Source of the DNA: Kitasatospora phosalacinea
GTDB lineage: Bacteria; Actinomycetota; Actinomycetes; Streptomycetales; Streptomycetaceae
Direction: 5' to 3'
NCBI RefSeq assembly: GCF_000717185.1
Contig: NZ_JNYE01000132.1
Coordinates: 1-16,905 of the forward strand
DNA: 16,905 nt
The number at the start of each line of letters is the position of its first letter. Position 1 is the stretch's first letter. Below the pieces are notes generated by a model. That model made no database searches and was not told the origin of the DNA. It saw only the letters and a program-made list of their open reading frames with translations. Positions 5,836 to 13,546 of this stretch are shown in pieces. A program made the translations under genes and the position numbers.

Positions 5836-7764
5836 ATGCCGCTCGTCCCCCTGCCGCTGCCCGACCCGGGCCGCCCCGACCTCAGCTCCCCGCTCGGCTT
5901 CCTGCGCTGGCTGGGCCGCGCCCAGCGCCGCGGCCAACTGCTCGCCACGCTGTGGAGCACGCTGGAGCTCGGCTCGATGGCCGCGCTGCCCGTCGCGATC
6001 GGCCGCGGCGTCCAGGCCGTCGTCGACCACGACACCCGCGCCCTGCTGACGGCCGGGCTGCTCGCCCTGCTGCTGGCCGTCGTGCAGACCACGATGACGG
6101 TGCTGCTGCACCGTCAGGTGGTGTGGAACTGGATCCAGGCCGCCTCCCAGGTCCGCCAGTTGGTGGCCCGTCAGGCCTCCGCGCTCGGCGGCGGACTGAG
6201 CCGGCGGATCGCCACCGGCGAGATCGTCGCCGTCTCCAGCGGGGACGTCGAGAAGATCGGCTGGTACGTCGAGCTCACCGCCCGGCTGTACGGCGCGGTG
6301 CTGGCCTGGCTCGGCGTCAGCACCGTGGTGCTGTGGCGGCAGCCCGGCCTCGGCCTGGCCGTGCTGCTCGGCGTGCCGGTGCTGGCCGCCGCGGTCTGGC
6401 CGCTGCTCGGGCCGTTCGAACGGCGGTACGCCGAGCAGCGGGCCCTCGGCGGCAAGGCCTCCGAGCTGGCCGCCGACACGGTGGCCGGGCTGCGGGTGCT
6501 GCGCGGCATCGGCGGCGAGGAGCTGTTCCTGCGCCGGTACCGGTCCGCCTCCCAGCGGGTCCGCGCCGCGGCCGTCCGCACCGCCCGCACCTGGGCGGTG
6601 ATGCAGGCCCAGGAGGTGCTGCTGCCCGGCCTGTTCGTCATCGGCGTCACCTGGTACGGCGCCCGGCTCGCCCTCGACGGGTCGATCGGCGTCGGCGAAC
6701 TGATCGCCGTCTACGGCTCCACCGCCTTCCTCGCCGCCCCGCTGCGGGTCATCGGCGAGGCCGCGCACGCCTGGAGCGTCGCCCGGGTCTCCGCCGGGCG
6801 GGCCGTCAAGGTGCTCACGCTGACCAGGGACGACGCCCCGGCGGACGGCAGTGCGGCGGACGGCAGCGAGGCGGACGGTCCTGCGCGGGAGGGCGCGGCG
6901 GGCGCTGCCGACGACGGGGCGGAGCTGGTGCGCCGGGCCCCCCGGTCGGACCTGCACGACCCGGTCAGCGGGCTGACCGCCCGGGCCGGCCGCCTGACCG
7001 CCGTGGTCTGCGGCGACCCGGACGCGGCGGGCGAGTTGGCGGCCCGGCTCGGCGGGCGGCCCGTGCTCGCCGAGGGGGTGGCGGCCGGGCCCTCCGCCCG
7101 GCTCGGCGGGGTCGAACTGGACGGGGTGCCGCTGGCCGTCGCCCGGGCCGCGGTGCTGGTCCACGACAAGGAGCCGGTGCTGCTCTCCGGCACCCTCGCC
7201 GAACTGCTCGACGTCCCCCGCTCCGGCCGGGTCGAACCCGCCGAGGCGCTGGCCGCCGCCCGCGCGCAGGACGCGCTGGAGGCGCTCGTCGACGGCTCGC
7301 CCGAGTGCGCCGGAGACCCGATGGCGGCCCGGATCACCGAACGCGGCCGCTCGCTCTCCGGCGGCCAGCGCCAGCGCCTGGCCCTGGCCCGCTCGCTGGT
7401 GGCGGACCCGCCGGTGCTGGTGCTGGACGAACCGACCAGCGCGGTCGACGCCCACACCGAGTCGCGGATCGCCGCGGGCCTGCGCGAACTGCGCGCCGGG
7501 CGCACCACGGTGGTCCTCGCCACCAGCCCGCTGCTGCTCGACCAGGCCGACACCGTCCTGCTGCTCCAGCAGGGCCGGGTCGTCGCCAGCGGCACCCACC
7601 GCGAGCTGATGACCGACGAGCCGCGCTACCGGGCCGTCGTCACCCGGGACGAGAACGAGGCGGGTGCGGGGGCGGGTTCGGCGGCCCGCCCGGCGGCCCG
7701 CCCGGCCGCGGACCCGGTGGGATCGGGGCTGGCGGGATCGGGGCTGGCGGGGGGTGCCGAGTGA
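5836..7764 (+). CDS. ABC exporter half-transporter with degenerate Walker A
   Basis: This 642-aa type IV (exporter-fold) ABC half-transporter has six membrane helices near 36-58, 69-91, 151-167, 172-191, 261-280 and 287-306, and an ATPase domain from about 375 to 605. The Walker A position reads CGDPDAAGEL (392-401), with no Lys and no GxGK(S/T). The Q-loop region is LVHDKEP, and the H-loop His is replaced around Ser564 (LATSPLL). The signature LSGGQ (507-511), Walker B LVLDEP (528-533) and D-loop SAVD (535-538) are intact. ATG 5836 follows ACGGAG with 5-nt spacing. An acidic Ala/Gly linker (about 333-361) and an Ala/Gly/Pro tail after 608 are low complexity. It should pair with the product of the next gene. 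The substrate is unknown. Confidence 0.9.
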   Translation: MPLVPLPLPDPGRPDLSSPLGFLRWLGRAQRRGQLLATLWSTLELGSMAALPVAIGRGVQAVVDHDTRALLTAGLLALLLAVVQTTMTVLLHRQVVWNWIQAASQVRQLVARQASALGGGLSRRIATGEIVAVSSGDVEKIGWYVELTARLYGAVLAWLGVSTVVLWRQPGLGLAVLLGVPVLAAAVWPLLGPFERRYAEQRALGGKASELAADTVAGLRVLRGIGGEELFLRRYRSASQRVRAAAVRTARTWAVMQAQEVLLPGLFVIGVTWYGARLALDGSIGVGELIAVYGSTAFLAAPLRVIGEAAHAWSVARVSAGRAVKVLTLTRDDAPADGSAADGSEADGPAREGAAGAADDGAELVRRAPRSDLHDPVSGLTARAGRLTAVVCGDPDAAGELAARLGGRPVLAEGVAAGPSARLGGVELDGVPLAVARAAVLVHDKEPVLLSGTLAELLDVPRSGRVEPAEALAAARAQDALEALVDGSPECAGDPMAARITERGRSLSGGQRQRLALARSLVADPPVLVLDEPTSAVDAHTESRIAAGLRELRAGRTTVVLATSPLLLDQADTVLLLQQGRVVASGTHRELMTDEPRYRAVVTRDENEAGAGAGSAARPAARPAADPVGSGLAGSGLAGGAE

Positions 7765-7813
7765 CCGGGCGCCCGCGCACCCGTCCGGGCCCGGGCCCGA
7801 TCTCCGGCCCGAG

Positions 7814-7903
7814 GCCGAAGCCGAAGCCGAAGCCCAACCCGGCCCCGAACCACGGCCGAAGCCGAAGTCGTAGCCGCCGAAACCGAAGTCGTAGCCGAAG
7901 GAG
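7814..7903 (+). repeat. GCCGAA hexamer and 15-bp repeats before the second ABC gene
   Basis: GCCGAA is iterated three times at 7814-7831 and twice at 7855-7866. The 15-mer CCGAAGTCGTAGCCG occurs at 7862-7876 and 7883-7897. The last unit runs directly into GAAGGAG (7897-7903), the ribosome site of the gene starting at 7910. The repeats fill most of the 145-bp gap between the two exporter genes. Confidence 0.75.
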
Positions 7904-7909
7904 TGCGCC

Positions 7910-9679
7910 GTGAAGCCCCCGGAGATCCACGAGCAAGGGCCGGCCACCACGCTGCCGGTCGGTTCCACCGCGGCCGTGCGGGCCTACGGGCGGATGCTGC
8001 TGCGGCGTCACCGCGGCGGGCTGGCGGGGATGGTGGCCCTGCACGGGACGGCGACGGTGGCGGGGCTGGTCGGGCCCGCGGTGCTCGGGTCGTTGGTGGA
8101 GTCGCTGGCCACCGAGGGCGGCGGGCGGGTCGCCGCCGCGATCGGGTGGTACCTGGCCGCGCTGGTGGTGCAGTCGGTGTTCACCGGGCTGTCGCTGCTG
8201 CGCGGCAGCGTGCTCGGCGAGGAGGTGCTGGCCGACCTGCGGGAGGACTTCCTGGTCCGCTCGGTGGCGCTGCCGCTCGGCGTGCTGGAGCGGGCCGGGA
8301 CGGGCGACCTGGTCTCCCGGGGCACCACCGACATCGACCGGCTGGCCCGCTCGGTGCGCGACGCGGTGCCCGAACTGGTGGTCGCCGCGGTCTCGGTGGT
8401 GCTGGTGCTCGGCGCCCTGGTGGTGACCTCCCCGCTGCTGGCCGCCACCGCCGTGCTCGGCCTGCCGCCGCTGTTCTTCACCTCCCGCTGGTACTTCCGG
8501 CGGGCCCCGCAGTCCTACCGCAACGAGTCGGCCGGGTACGCGGCGGTCAACACCGTGCTCGCCGAGACGGTCGACGCCGGGCGGACGGTCGAGGCGCTGC
8601 GGCTGGGCGAGCGCCGGGTGGAGCTGACGGACCGGAAGATCCGCGAGTGGATCTCCTGGGAGCGGTACACCCTGTGGCTGCGCAGCGTCTGGTTCCCCAC
8701 CGTGGACGGCACCTACGCGCTGGCCGTGCTCGGCACCCTGGTGCTGGGCGGCCTGTTCGCCCTGCACGGCCTGGTCAGCCCGGGCCGGCTGACCACCGGC
8801 GTGCTGTACGCCCAGGCCCTGGTGCACCCGGTCTCCCGGATCCTGCGCTGGTACGACGAGTTGCAGATCGGGCAGACCTCGCTGGCCCGGCTGGTCGGCG
8901 TCCGCGAGGTCGCCGAACCGGAGACCGACGCGGCGCTGCACCCGGAGGGCCGCCGGGTCGAGGCCCAGCAGGTCAGCTTCGGCTACCGCGAAGGGACGGA
9001 CGTGCTGCGCGACATCACGCTGGACGTCGAGCCGGGCAGCCGGGTCGCCCTGGTCGGGCCGTCGGGGGCGGGCAAGTCGACGCTGGGCCGGCTGCTGGCG
9101 GGCATCTACGCGCCGGGCCGGGGCCGGGTCACGCTCGGCGGGGCGCAGCTGTCGCGGATGCCGGCCGAGCGGGTGCGCACCGAGGTCGCGCTGGTCAACC
9201 AGGAGCACCACGTCTTCGTCGGCACCCTGCGGGACAACCTGCACCTGGCCCGGGCGGAGGCCGACGACACCGAGCTGCTGGCCGCGCTCGTCGCGGTCGA
9301 CGCCGCGGAGTGGGCGGACGCGCTGCCCGACGGGCTGGACACCGAGGTCGGCTCCGGCGGCACCGCGCTGACGCCCGCCCAGGCCCAGCAACTGGCGCTG
9401 GCCCGGCTGGTGCTGGCCGACCCGCACACCCTGGTGCTGGACGAGGCCACCTCGCTGCTCGACCCGCGGGCGGCCCGGCACCTGGAGCGCTCGCTGTCCC
9501 GGGTGCTGGCCGGGCGCACCGTGGTGGCGATCGCGCACCGGCTGCACACCGCGCACGACGCCGACGTGATCGCGGTGGTCGAGCAGGGCCGGATCACCGA
9601 GTACGGCTCCCACCCGGACCTGGTGGCCTCCGGCGGGCCGTACGCGGCGCTCTGGCGCTCCTGGCGGGACGAGGGGTGA
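7910..9679 (+). CDS. ABC exporter half-transporter with degenerate signature
   Basis: This 589-aa exporter-fold half-transporter has membrane helices near 38-62, 75-97, 155-175, 178-195, 265-290 and 293-312, and an ATPase domain from about 345. Walker A GPSGAGKST (383-391), Q-loop Gln431, Walker B LVLDE (508-512) and H-loop His543 (IAHRL) are intact. The signature is LTPAQ (487-491) instead of LSGGQ. Together with the upstream partner, this makes one consensus ATP site (this Walker A with the partner's LSGGQ) and one dead site. GTG 7910 is preceded by GAAGGAG with 6-nt spacing. It is probably co-transcribed with the gene at 5836, although 145 bp of repeats separate them. A strong hairpin follows the stop. 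Confidence 0.92.
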   Translation: MKPPEIHEQGPATTLPVGSTAAVRAYGRMLLRRHRGGLAGMVALHGTATVAGLVGPAVLGSLVESLATEGGGRVAAAIGWYLAALVVQSVFTGLSLLRGSVLGEEVLADLREDFLVRSVALPLGVLERAGTGDLVSRGTTDIDRLARSVRDAVPELVVAAVSVVLVLGALVVTSPLLAATAVLGLPPLFFTSRWYFRRAPQSYRNESAGYAAVNTVLAETVDAGRTVEALRLGERRVELTDRKIREWISWERYTLWLRSVWFPTVDGTYALAVLGTLVLGGLFALHGLVSPGRLTTGVLYAQALVHPVSRILRWYDELQIGQTSLARLVGVREVAEPETDAALHPEGRRVEAQQVSFGYREGTDVLRDITLDVEPGSRVALVGPSGAGKSTLGRLLAGIYAPGRGRVTLGGAQLSRMPAERVRTEVALVNQEHHVFVGTLRDNLHLARAEADDTELLAALVAVDAAEWADALPDGLDTEVGSGGTALTPAQAQQLALARLVLADPHTLVLDEATSLLDPRAARHLERSLSRVLAGRTVVAIAHRLHTAHDADVIAVVEQGRITEYGSHPDLVASGGPYAALWRSWRDEG

Positions 9680-9697
9680 CCTCCGGCGGTTCGCAAG

Positions 9698-9735
9698 GGG
9701 TGCCGCTCCGGCCGCGTGCGGTCGGGACGGCACCC
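9698..9735 (+). terminator. Composite hairpin terminator after the ABC pair
   Basis: GGGTGCCG (9698-9705) pairs with CGGCACCC (9728-9735). Inside, CCGGCCGC pairs with GCGGTCGG using one G-U wobble, with a 2-nt bulge on each side and a GT tip. It begins 19 nt after the stop of the second exporter gene and separates it from the lapA-like/glu operon. Confidence 0.75.
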
Positions 9736-9957
9736 GGGCACCGTCAGGCGAGCAGCCGGAAGGTGAAGACGTTCAACCTTTCATCTGTGAAATGGAGTTG
9801 ACTGTCCATCAGGATGAAGGTCGGCGTCAGTCGAGCGGTGTCGCGGCGGGCGGCCGCGGCGGGCAGCCGAGGGGGCGGGTGGCGGTGCGGCGCCCCGTCG
9901 GGCGTGACGCGGACGGGTGAATGGGCGGCGGCGGCGGGGTGGCGAGGGGGCCGGTCG
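9736..9957 (+). promoter_or_regulatory. Presumed promoter region of the lapA-like/glu operon
   Basis: No gene is supported here. The stretch around 9765-9815 is AT-richer than its surroundings and holds a dyad TTTCA-TCTG-TGAAA at 9779-9792, followed by a -35-like TTGACT at 9798-9803. No good -10 lies 17-18 bp after TTGACT. The position fits the promoter and operator for the five downstream genes, and that role is inferred. Confidence 0.4.
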
Positions 9958-10230
9958 GTGGAGCGGGCGCAGACTGCGGGAGTGACCAAGACATCAGGTG
10001 GTTCTCCCTCGGGCACCCAGCGCAACGAGATCGCGGGCATTCCGACCCGGTACATCGGCATCGGCGTCATCGTGGTGCTGGCGGTCTGGTTCCTGTTCGC
10101 CAACCTGGAAAAGGTGAAGATCCAGTTCTGGGTGTTCACCGTCACCTGCCCGCTGTGGATCGCCCTGCTGGCGACGCTGCTCGCCGGGACGGCGCTGGGC
10201 TGGCTGCTGAAGGGGCGGCGCGACAGGTGA
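9958..10230 (+). CDS. LapA-domain (DUF1049-like) small membrane protein
   Basis: This 90-aa protein has a polar N-terminus and two membrane helices, about residues 32-50 and 62-84. It ends in a basic tail (KGRRDR). The pattern of a first helix ending in FANLEKVKIQFWVF and a second helix beginning CPLWIALLATLLAGTALGWLL is characteristic of the LapA (lipopolysaccharide assembly protein A-like) domain; in actinomycetes its role is undefined. Start GTG 9958 was chosen because GAGGGGG sits 7 nt upstream; GTG 9982 (residue 9) is an alternative without a good site. The stop overlaps the next start as GTGA, indicating translational coupling to the importer ATPase gene. Confidence 0.75.
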   Translation: MERAQTAGVTKTSGGSPSGTQRNEIAGIPTRYIGIGVIVVLAVWFLFANLEKVKIQFWVFTVTCPLWIALLATLLAGTALGWLLKGRRDR

Positions 10231-11018
10231 CGGAGGAGGGGCAGGGGTCGGCGGCGGGCGGTCCGGTCGGGCGCCCGGTCGGGGAGCCGCTGATCGAACT
10301 GCGCGGGGTGAACAAGCACTTCGGACAGTTGCACGTGCTGCAGGACATCGACCTCACGGTGGGCCGGGGCGAGGTCGTGGTGGTGATCGGCCCGTCCGGT
10401 TCGGGCAAGTCCACGCTGTGCCGGGCGATCAACCGGCTGGAGACGGTGGAGAGCGGCACCATCCTGATCGAGGGGCAGCCGCTGCCCGCGGAGGGCAAGG
10501 GGCTGGCGAAGCTGCGCGCCGAGGTGGGGATGGTGTTCCAGTCCTTCAACCTGTTCGCGCACAAGACGGTGCTGCAGAACGTCACGCTCGCGCAGGTCAA
10601 GGTCCGCAAGCGGGGGAAGGCCGAGGCCGAGGCCAGGGGCCGCCGACTGCTGGACCGGGTCGGGCTGGCGGCGCACGCGGCCAAGTACCCGGCGCAGCTG
10701 TCCGGCGGCCAGCAGCAGCGGGTGGCGATCGCCCGGGCGCTGGCGATGGACCCGAAGGCGCTGCTGTTCGACGAGCCGACCTCCGCGCTCGACCCCGAGA
10801 TGATCAACGAGGTGCTGGAGGTCATGCGCGCGCTGGCCGCCGAGGGCATGACCATGGTGGTGGTCACCCACGAGATGGGCTTCGCCCGCTCGGCCGCCAA
10901 CCGCGTGGTGTTCATGGCCGACGGGCGGATCGTCGAGGACCGCGTCCCCGAGGAGTTCTTCGCGGACCCGCGCAGCGAGCGCGCCCGGGACTTCCTCTCC
11001 AAGATCCTGAAGCACTGA
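10227..11018 (+). CDS. gluA: Glutamate-type ABC importer ATPase
   Basis: This 263-aa cytoplasmic ATPase belongs to the polar amino-acid uptake (PAAT) family, like GlnQ and GluA. Walker A GPSGSGKS is at 55-62, Q-loop Gln105 (VFQSFNLF), signature LSGGQ 158-162, Walker B LLFDEP 179-184, and H-loop His215 (VVTHEMGFA). FNLFAHKTVLQNVTLAQ and THEMGFARSAANRV are typical of amino-acid importers. The first 21 residues are a flexible Gly/Pro-rich extension. GTG 10227 overlaps the stop of the LapA-like gene by four bases, and its own stop overlaps the next ATG. The order ATPase, binding protein, permease, permease matches gluABCD of actinobacteria, so glutamate is the likeliest substrate, but specificity is not provable here. 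Confidence 0.92.
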   Translation: MTEEGQGSAAGGPVGRPVGEPLIELRGVNKHFGQLHVLQDIDLTVGRGEVVVVIGPSGSGKSTLCRAINRLETVESGTILIEGQPLPAEGKGLAKLRAEVGMVFQSFNLFAHKTVLQNVTLAQVKVRKRGKAEAEARGRRLLDRVGLAAHAAKYPAQLSGGQQQRVAIARALAMDPKALLFDEPTSALDPEMINEVLEVMRALAAEGMTMVVVTHEMGFARSAANRVVFMADGRIVEDRVPEEFFADPRSERARDFLSKILKH

Positions 11019-11926
11019 TGGGGCCGGGAACGATGAGACGCGTCGGGGCGCTGGTGCTCGTGCTGCTGGCCGGGACGGCGGGCTGCGGCAAGGAGGGCAC
11101 CCCGCCGCCGAAGGGCCCGCAGGCGAGCGCGCTGCCGAGCTACCAGGTGCGCAGCAGCGACACCGTCACCGGCTCGCCGACCCTGGACGCGGCCCGGTCG
11201 CGCGGCCACCTGGTGGTCGGCGCCAAGGAGGACCAGCCGTACCTGGGGCAGAAGAACCCGGCCACCGGCGAGTACTCCGGCTTCGACATCGAGATCGCCA
11301 GGATGGTCGGCGCCGACCTGGGCTTCGCCCCCGAGCAGATCGAGTTCCGCACCATCGCCTCCGCCAACCGCGAGACGGCGCTGCAGAACGGGCAGGTCGA
11401 CTACTACGTGGGCACCTACACCATCAACGACAACCGCAAGAAGCTGGTCGGCTTCGCCGGGCCGTACTTCATCGCCGGGCAGTCCCTGCTGGTGCGCAAG
11501 AACGAGACGGGGATCGACGGCCCGCAGGACCTGGCGGGGCGGAAGGTCTGCTCGGCCGCCGGGTCGACCCCGTACCAGCGGATCCAGAAGGACTACCCGC
11601 AGGCGAAGCTGATCGGCTACGACACCTACTCGGCCTGCGTGGACAACCTGATCACCGGCCAGGTCGACGCGGTGACCACCGACAACGCGATCCTGCAGGG
11701 CTACGCGGCGAAGGTGCCGGACGAGTTGAGGATCGCCGGGCAGCCGTTCTCCACCGAGCCGTACGGCATCGGCGTGCCGAAGAACGACACCGTGCTGCGG
11801 CTGGCGCTGGACGACGCGCTGCAGCGGCACGAGCAGAACGGCGACTGGAAGAAGGCGTACGAGGCGACGCTCGGCCTGTCCGGGGTGCCCGCGCCCGAGC
11901 GGCCGGCCATCGACCGGTACCGGTAG
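11018..11926 (+). CDS. gluB: Glutamate-binding lipoprotein of ABC importer
   Basis: This 302-aa extracellular solute-binding protein family 3 member delivers the amino acid to the GluCD permease. A lipoprotein signal runs MRRVGALVLVLLAGTAGC (6-23), with Cys23 as the expected lipidation site. The -3 residue Thr20 is less common than Leu but tolerated. A Pro-rich tether follows. The SBP_bac_3 domain runs from about 64 to 285 and contains the family signature GFDIEIARMVGADLG (88-102). ATG 11018 overlaps the gluA stop (TGATG), indicating coupling. ATG 11033 is an alternative that begins directly at the basic signal-peptide start. The stop is followed within 14 bp by a strong ribosome site and gluC. 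Confidence 0.92.
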   Translation: MGPGTMRRVGALVLVLLAGTAGCGKEGTPPPKGPQASALPSYQVRSSDTVTGSPTLDAARSRGHLVVGAKEDQPYLGQKNPATGEYSGFDIEIARMVGADLGFAPEQIEFRTIASANRETALQNGQVDYYVGTYTINDNRKKLVGFAGPYFIAGQSLLVRKNETGIDGPQDLAGRKVCSAAGSTPYQRIQKDYPQAKLIGYDTYSACVDNLITGQVDAVTTDNAILQGYAAKVPDELRIAGQPFSTEPYGIGVPKNDTVLRLALDDALQRHEQNGDWKKAYEATLGLSGVPAPERPAIDRYR

Positions 11927-11940
11927 GAGGGAGGAGCACA

Positions 11941-12585
11941 GTGCACGTCCTGACCGACAACTGGTCCACGTACTGGCACGGGTTCCTCGGCACGCTGTGG
12001 CTGACCCTGGTGAGCGCGGCGCTGGCGCTGGTGCTCGGGGCGGCGGTCGCGGGGTTCCGGGTGTCGCCGGTGAAGCCGCTGCGGGTGTTCGGGACCGGGT
12101 GGGTGACGGTGCTGCGGAACACGCCGCTGACGCTGCTGTTCTTCATCGTGGTGCTGGGGCTGCCGCGCTTCGACATCACGCTGCCGTTCTTCACCTTCGC
12201 GGTGCTGGCGCTGGGCTGCTACACCTCGGCGTTCGTCTGCGAGACGCTGCGCTCCGGGGTGAACACGGTGCCCGCCGGGCAGGGCGAGGCGGCCCGCAGC
12301 CTGGGGCTGACGTTCACCCAGACGCTGGGCCTGGTGATCCTGCCGCAGGCGTACCGGGCGGTGGTGGCCCCGCTCGGCAGCGTGATGATCGCACTGGCGA
12401 AGAACACCGCGATCGCGGGCTCGTTCAGCGTGGTCGAACTGCTCGGCACCTACCGGACCCTCAACGAGCTGGGCTACGGCATCGTCTGGACCTTCGTCTG
12501 GATCGCGGTGGGGTACCTGGTCCTGACGCTGGCGATCAGCGCCCTGTTCAACCTGCTGGAGCGACGGGTGGCGGTGTCCCGATGA
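11941..12585 (+). CDS. gluC: Glutamate ABC importer permease
   Basis: This 214-aa inner-membrane permease of the HisM/GlnP type has about five helices. The N-terminal segment WHGFLGTLWLTLVSAAL is a family hallmark. The cytoplasmic EAA loop that contacts the ATPase is at 113-137 (GQGEAARSLGL...ILPQA), and RNTPLTLLFF (59-68) is the conserved 'R-x-T-P-L' element after the second helix. GTG 11941 has GGGAGGAG about 6 nt upstream. Its TGA (12583-12585) overlaps an ATG at 12582, the first copy of a 17-bp repeat leading to gluD. Confidence 0.93.
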   Translation: MHVLTDNWSTYWHGFLGTLWLTLVSAALALVLGAAVAGFRVSPVKPLRVFGTGWVTVLRNTPLTLLFFIVVLGLPRFDITLPFFTFAVLALGCYTSAFVCETLRSGVNTVPAGQGEAARSLGLTFTQTLGLVILPQAYRAVVAPLGSVMIALAKNTAIAGSFSVVELLGTYRTLNELGYGIVWTFVWIAVGYLVLTLAISALFNLLERRVAVSR

Positions 12586-12631
12586 CGGCGGTTCCCCGAT
12601 GACGGAGGTGTTCCGATGACGGTCGAGTCCT
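12581..12631 (+). repeat. Three 17-bp repeats at the gluC-gluD junction
   Basis: GATGACGG begins at 12581, 12598 and 12615, each 17 bp apart, and the first two units share the further pattern (C/A)GGT..TCC. Each unit contains ATGA. The first overlaps the gluC stop and the third is the gluD start. The two inner ATGs open six-codon frames (MTAVPR and MTEVFR). Each frame ends in CGATGA, overlapping or abutting the next ATG. The second unit supplies the GGAGG used by gluD. Confidence 0.75.
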
Positions 12632-13473
12632 CCGCGCTGTACGACGTGCCCGGCCCGAAGGCGCTGGCCCGGCACCGGCTGTACGGCTGGCTGGCGCTGC
12701 TGGCGATCGCCGCGGTGGTCGGCTGGGTGGTCTACATGCTGTTCCACACCCAGCAGTTCACGTACCAGAAGTGGATGCCCTTCGAGTACAAGGGCGTCCA
12801 GGAGCTGCTGCTGCGCGGCCTGGGCAACACCCTGAAGGCCTTCGGCTGGACGGTGCTGTTCGCCCTCCCGTTCGGCGCGCTGTTCGCCGCCGGGCGGCTC
12901 TCCGACCACCGGGCGGTGCGCTGGGTGTGCACCGTGGTGGTGGAGTTCTTCCGGGCGATGCCGCTGCTGGTGATGATCTTCTTCATCTTCGTGGCGCTCA
13001 AGGCCCCGCCGATGTGGGCGCTGGTCGCCGGGCTGACGCTGTACAACGGTTCGGTGCTGGCCGAAGTGTTCCGGGCCGGGGTGCTCGCGGTGCCCAAGGG
13101 GCAGAAGGAGGCCGCGTACGCGCTGGGGCTGCGCAAGACCCAGGTGATGGCGTACGTGCTGGTGCCGCAGGCGAACCGGGCGATGCTGCCGACCATCGTC
13201 AGCCAGCTGGTGGTGGCGCTGAAGGACACCTCGCTCGGGTTCCTGATCACCTACGAGGAGTTCCTGCACGCCGGGAAGCTGATCGCCACCAACCTCGACT
13301 ACGACCTGCCGTTCATCCCGGTGGTGATGGTGATCGCCCCGGTCTACATCGGCATGTGTCTGCTGCTGTCCTGGTTCGCCAAGTGGCTGGAGCGGCGCGG
13401 GCGGCGCAGCCCGAAGGTGAAGGGCGGTGCGCCGGTGGCCCCGGCGGGGCTGACGCCCGATCCGCAGGGGTAG
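12616..13473 (+). CDS. gluD: Glutamate ABC importer permease
   Basis: This 285-aa permease partners GluC. It has an N-terminal cytoplasmic stretch, a first helix at 23-43, then the permease core from about 65. The EAA loop is at 162-186 (GQKEAAYALGL...VPQA), and FFRAMPLLVMIFF (111-123) corresponds to the R-x-x-P-L element in GluC. The tail after 260 is basic and Pro/Ala-rich. ATG 12616 follows GGAGG with about 6-nt spacing. The coding region lies 30 bp after gluC, within a 17-bp repeat. No strong terminator is visible before the next gene at 13547. Confidence 0.92.
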   Translation: MTVESSALYDVPGPKALARHRLYGWLALLAIAAVVGWVVYMLFHTQQFTYQKWMPFEYKGVQELLLRGLGNTLKAFGWTVLFALPFGALFAAGRLSDHRAVRWVCTVVVEFFRAMPLLVMIFFIFVALKAPPMWALVAGLTLYNGSVLAEVFRAGVLAVPKGQKEAAYALGLRKTQVMAYVLVPQANRAMLPTIVSQLVVALKDTSLGFLITYEEFLHAGKLIATNLDYDLPFIPVVMVIAPVYIGMCLLLSWFAKWLERRGRRSPKVKGGAPVAPAGLTPDPQG

Positions 13474-13546
13474 CCGACGGTGACCGGCCGGGTCGGTTAG
13501 GGTCAGTGGGTCAACGATCGGTGTCGACCTTCCCAGGAGTTGCCGC

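Noticed and set aside
5836..7764. Reading the first ABC gene as a pseudogene because Walker A is lost
   Set aside because: The frame is intact, the other motifs are well kept, and the neighbour has the complementary signature change. This fits an asymmetric heterodimer rather than decay.
5557..7968. A very long minus-strand open frame antisense to the first ABC gene, and similar ones at 7640-9733 and 11701-13548
   Set aside because: The translations are Gly/Arg/Gln/His-rich with no domain, and the opposite strand encodes clear ABC proteins. Long antisense frames are a normal by-product of extreme GC content.
9744..9809. A 21-codon minus-strand frame starting MDSQLHFTDERLNVF, considered as a leader peptide or small peptide precursor
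   Set aside because: It has no ribosome site and no recognisable leader or precursor motif, and it lies inside the presumed operon promoter.
9792..9920. A 42-codon plus-strand frame starting MELTVHQDEGRRQ
   Set aside because: No ribosome site precedes it and its composition after the first residues is Gly/Arg-rich background.
13474..13496. Weak CCGAC / GTCGG pairing after gluD as an operon terminator
   Set aside because: The stem is 5 bp with a poorly paired interior and is not convincing.
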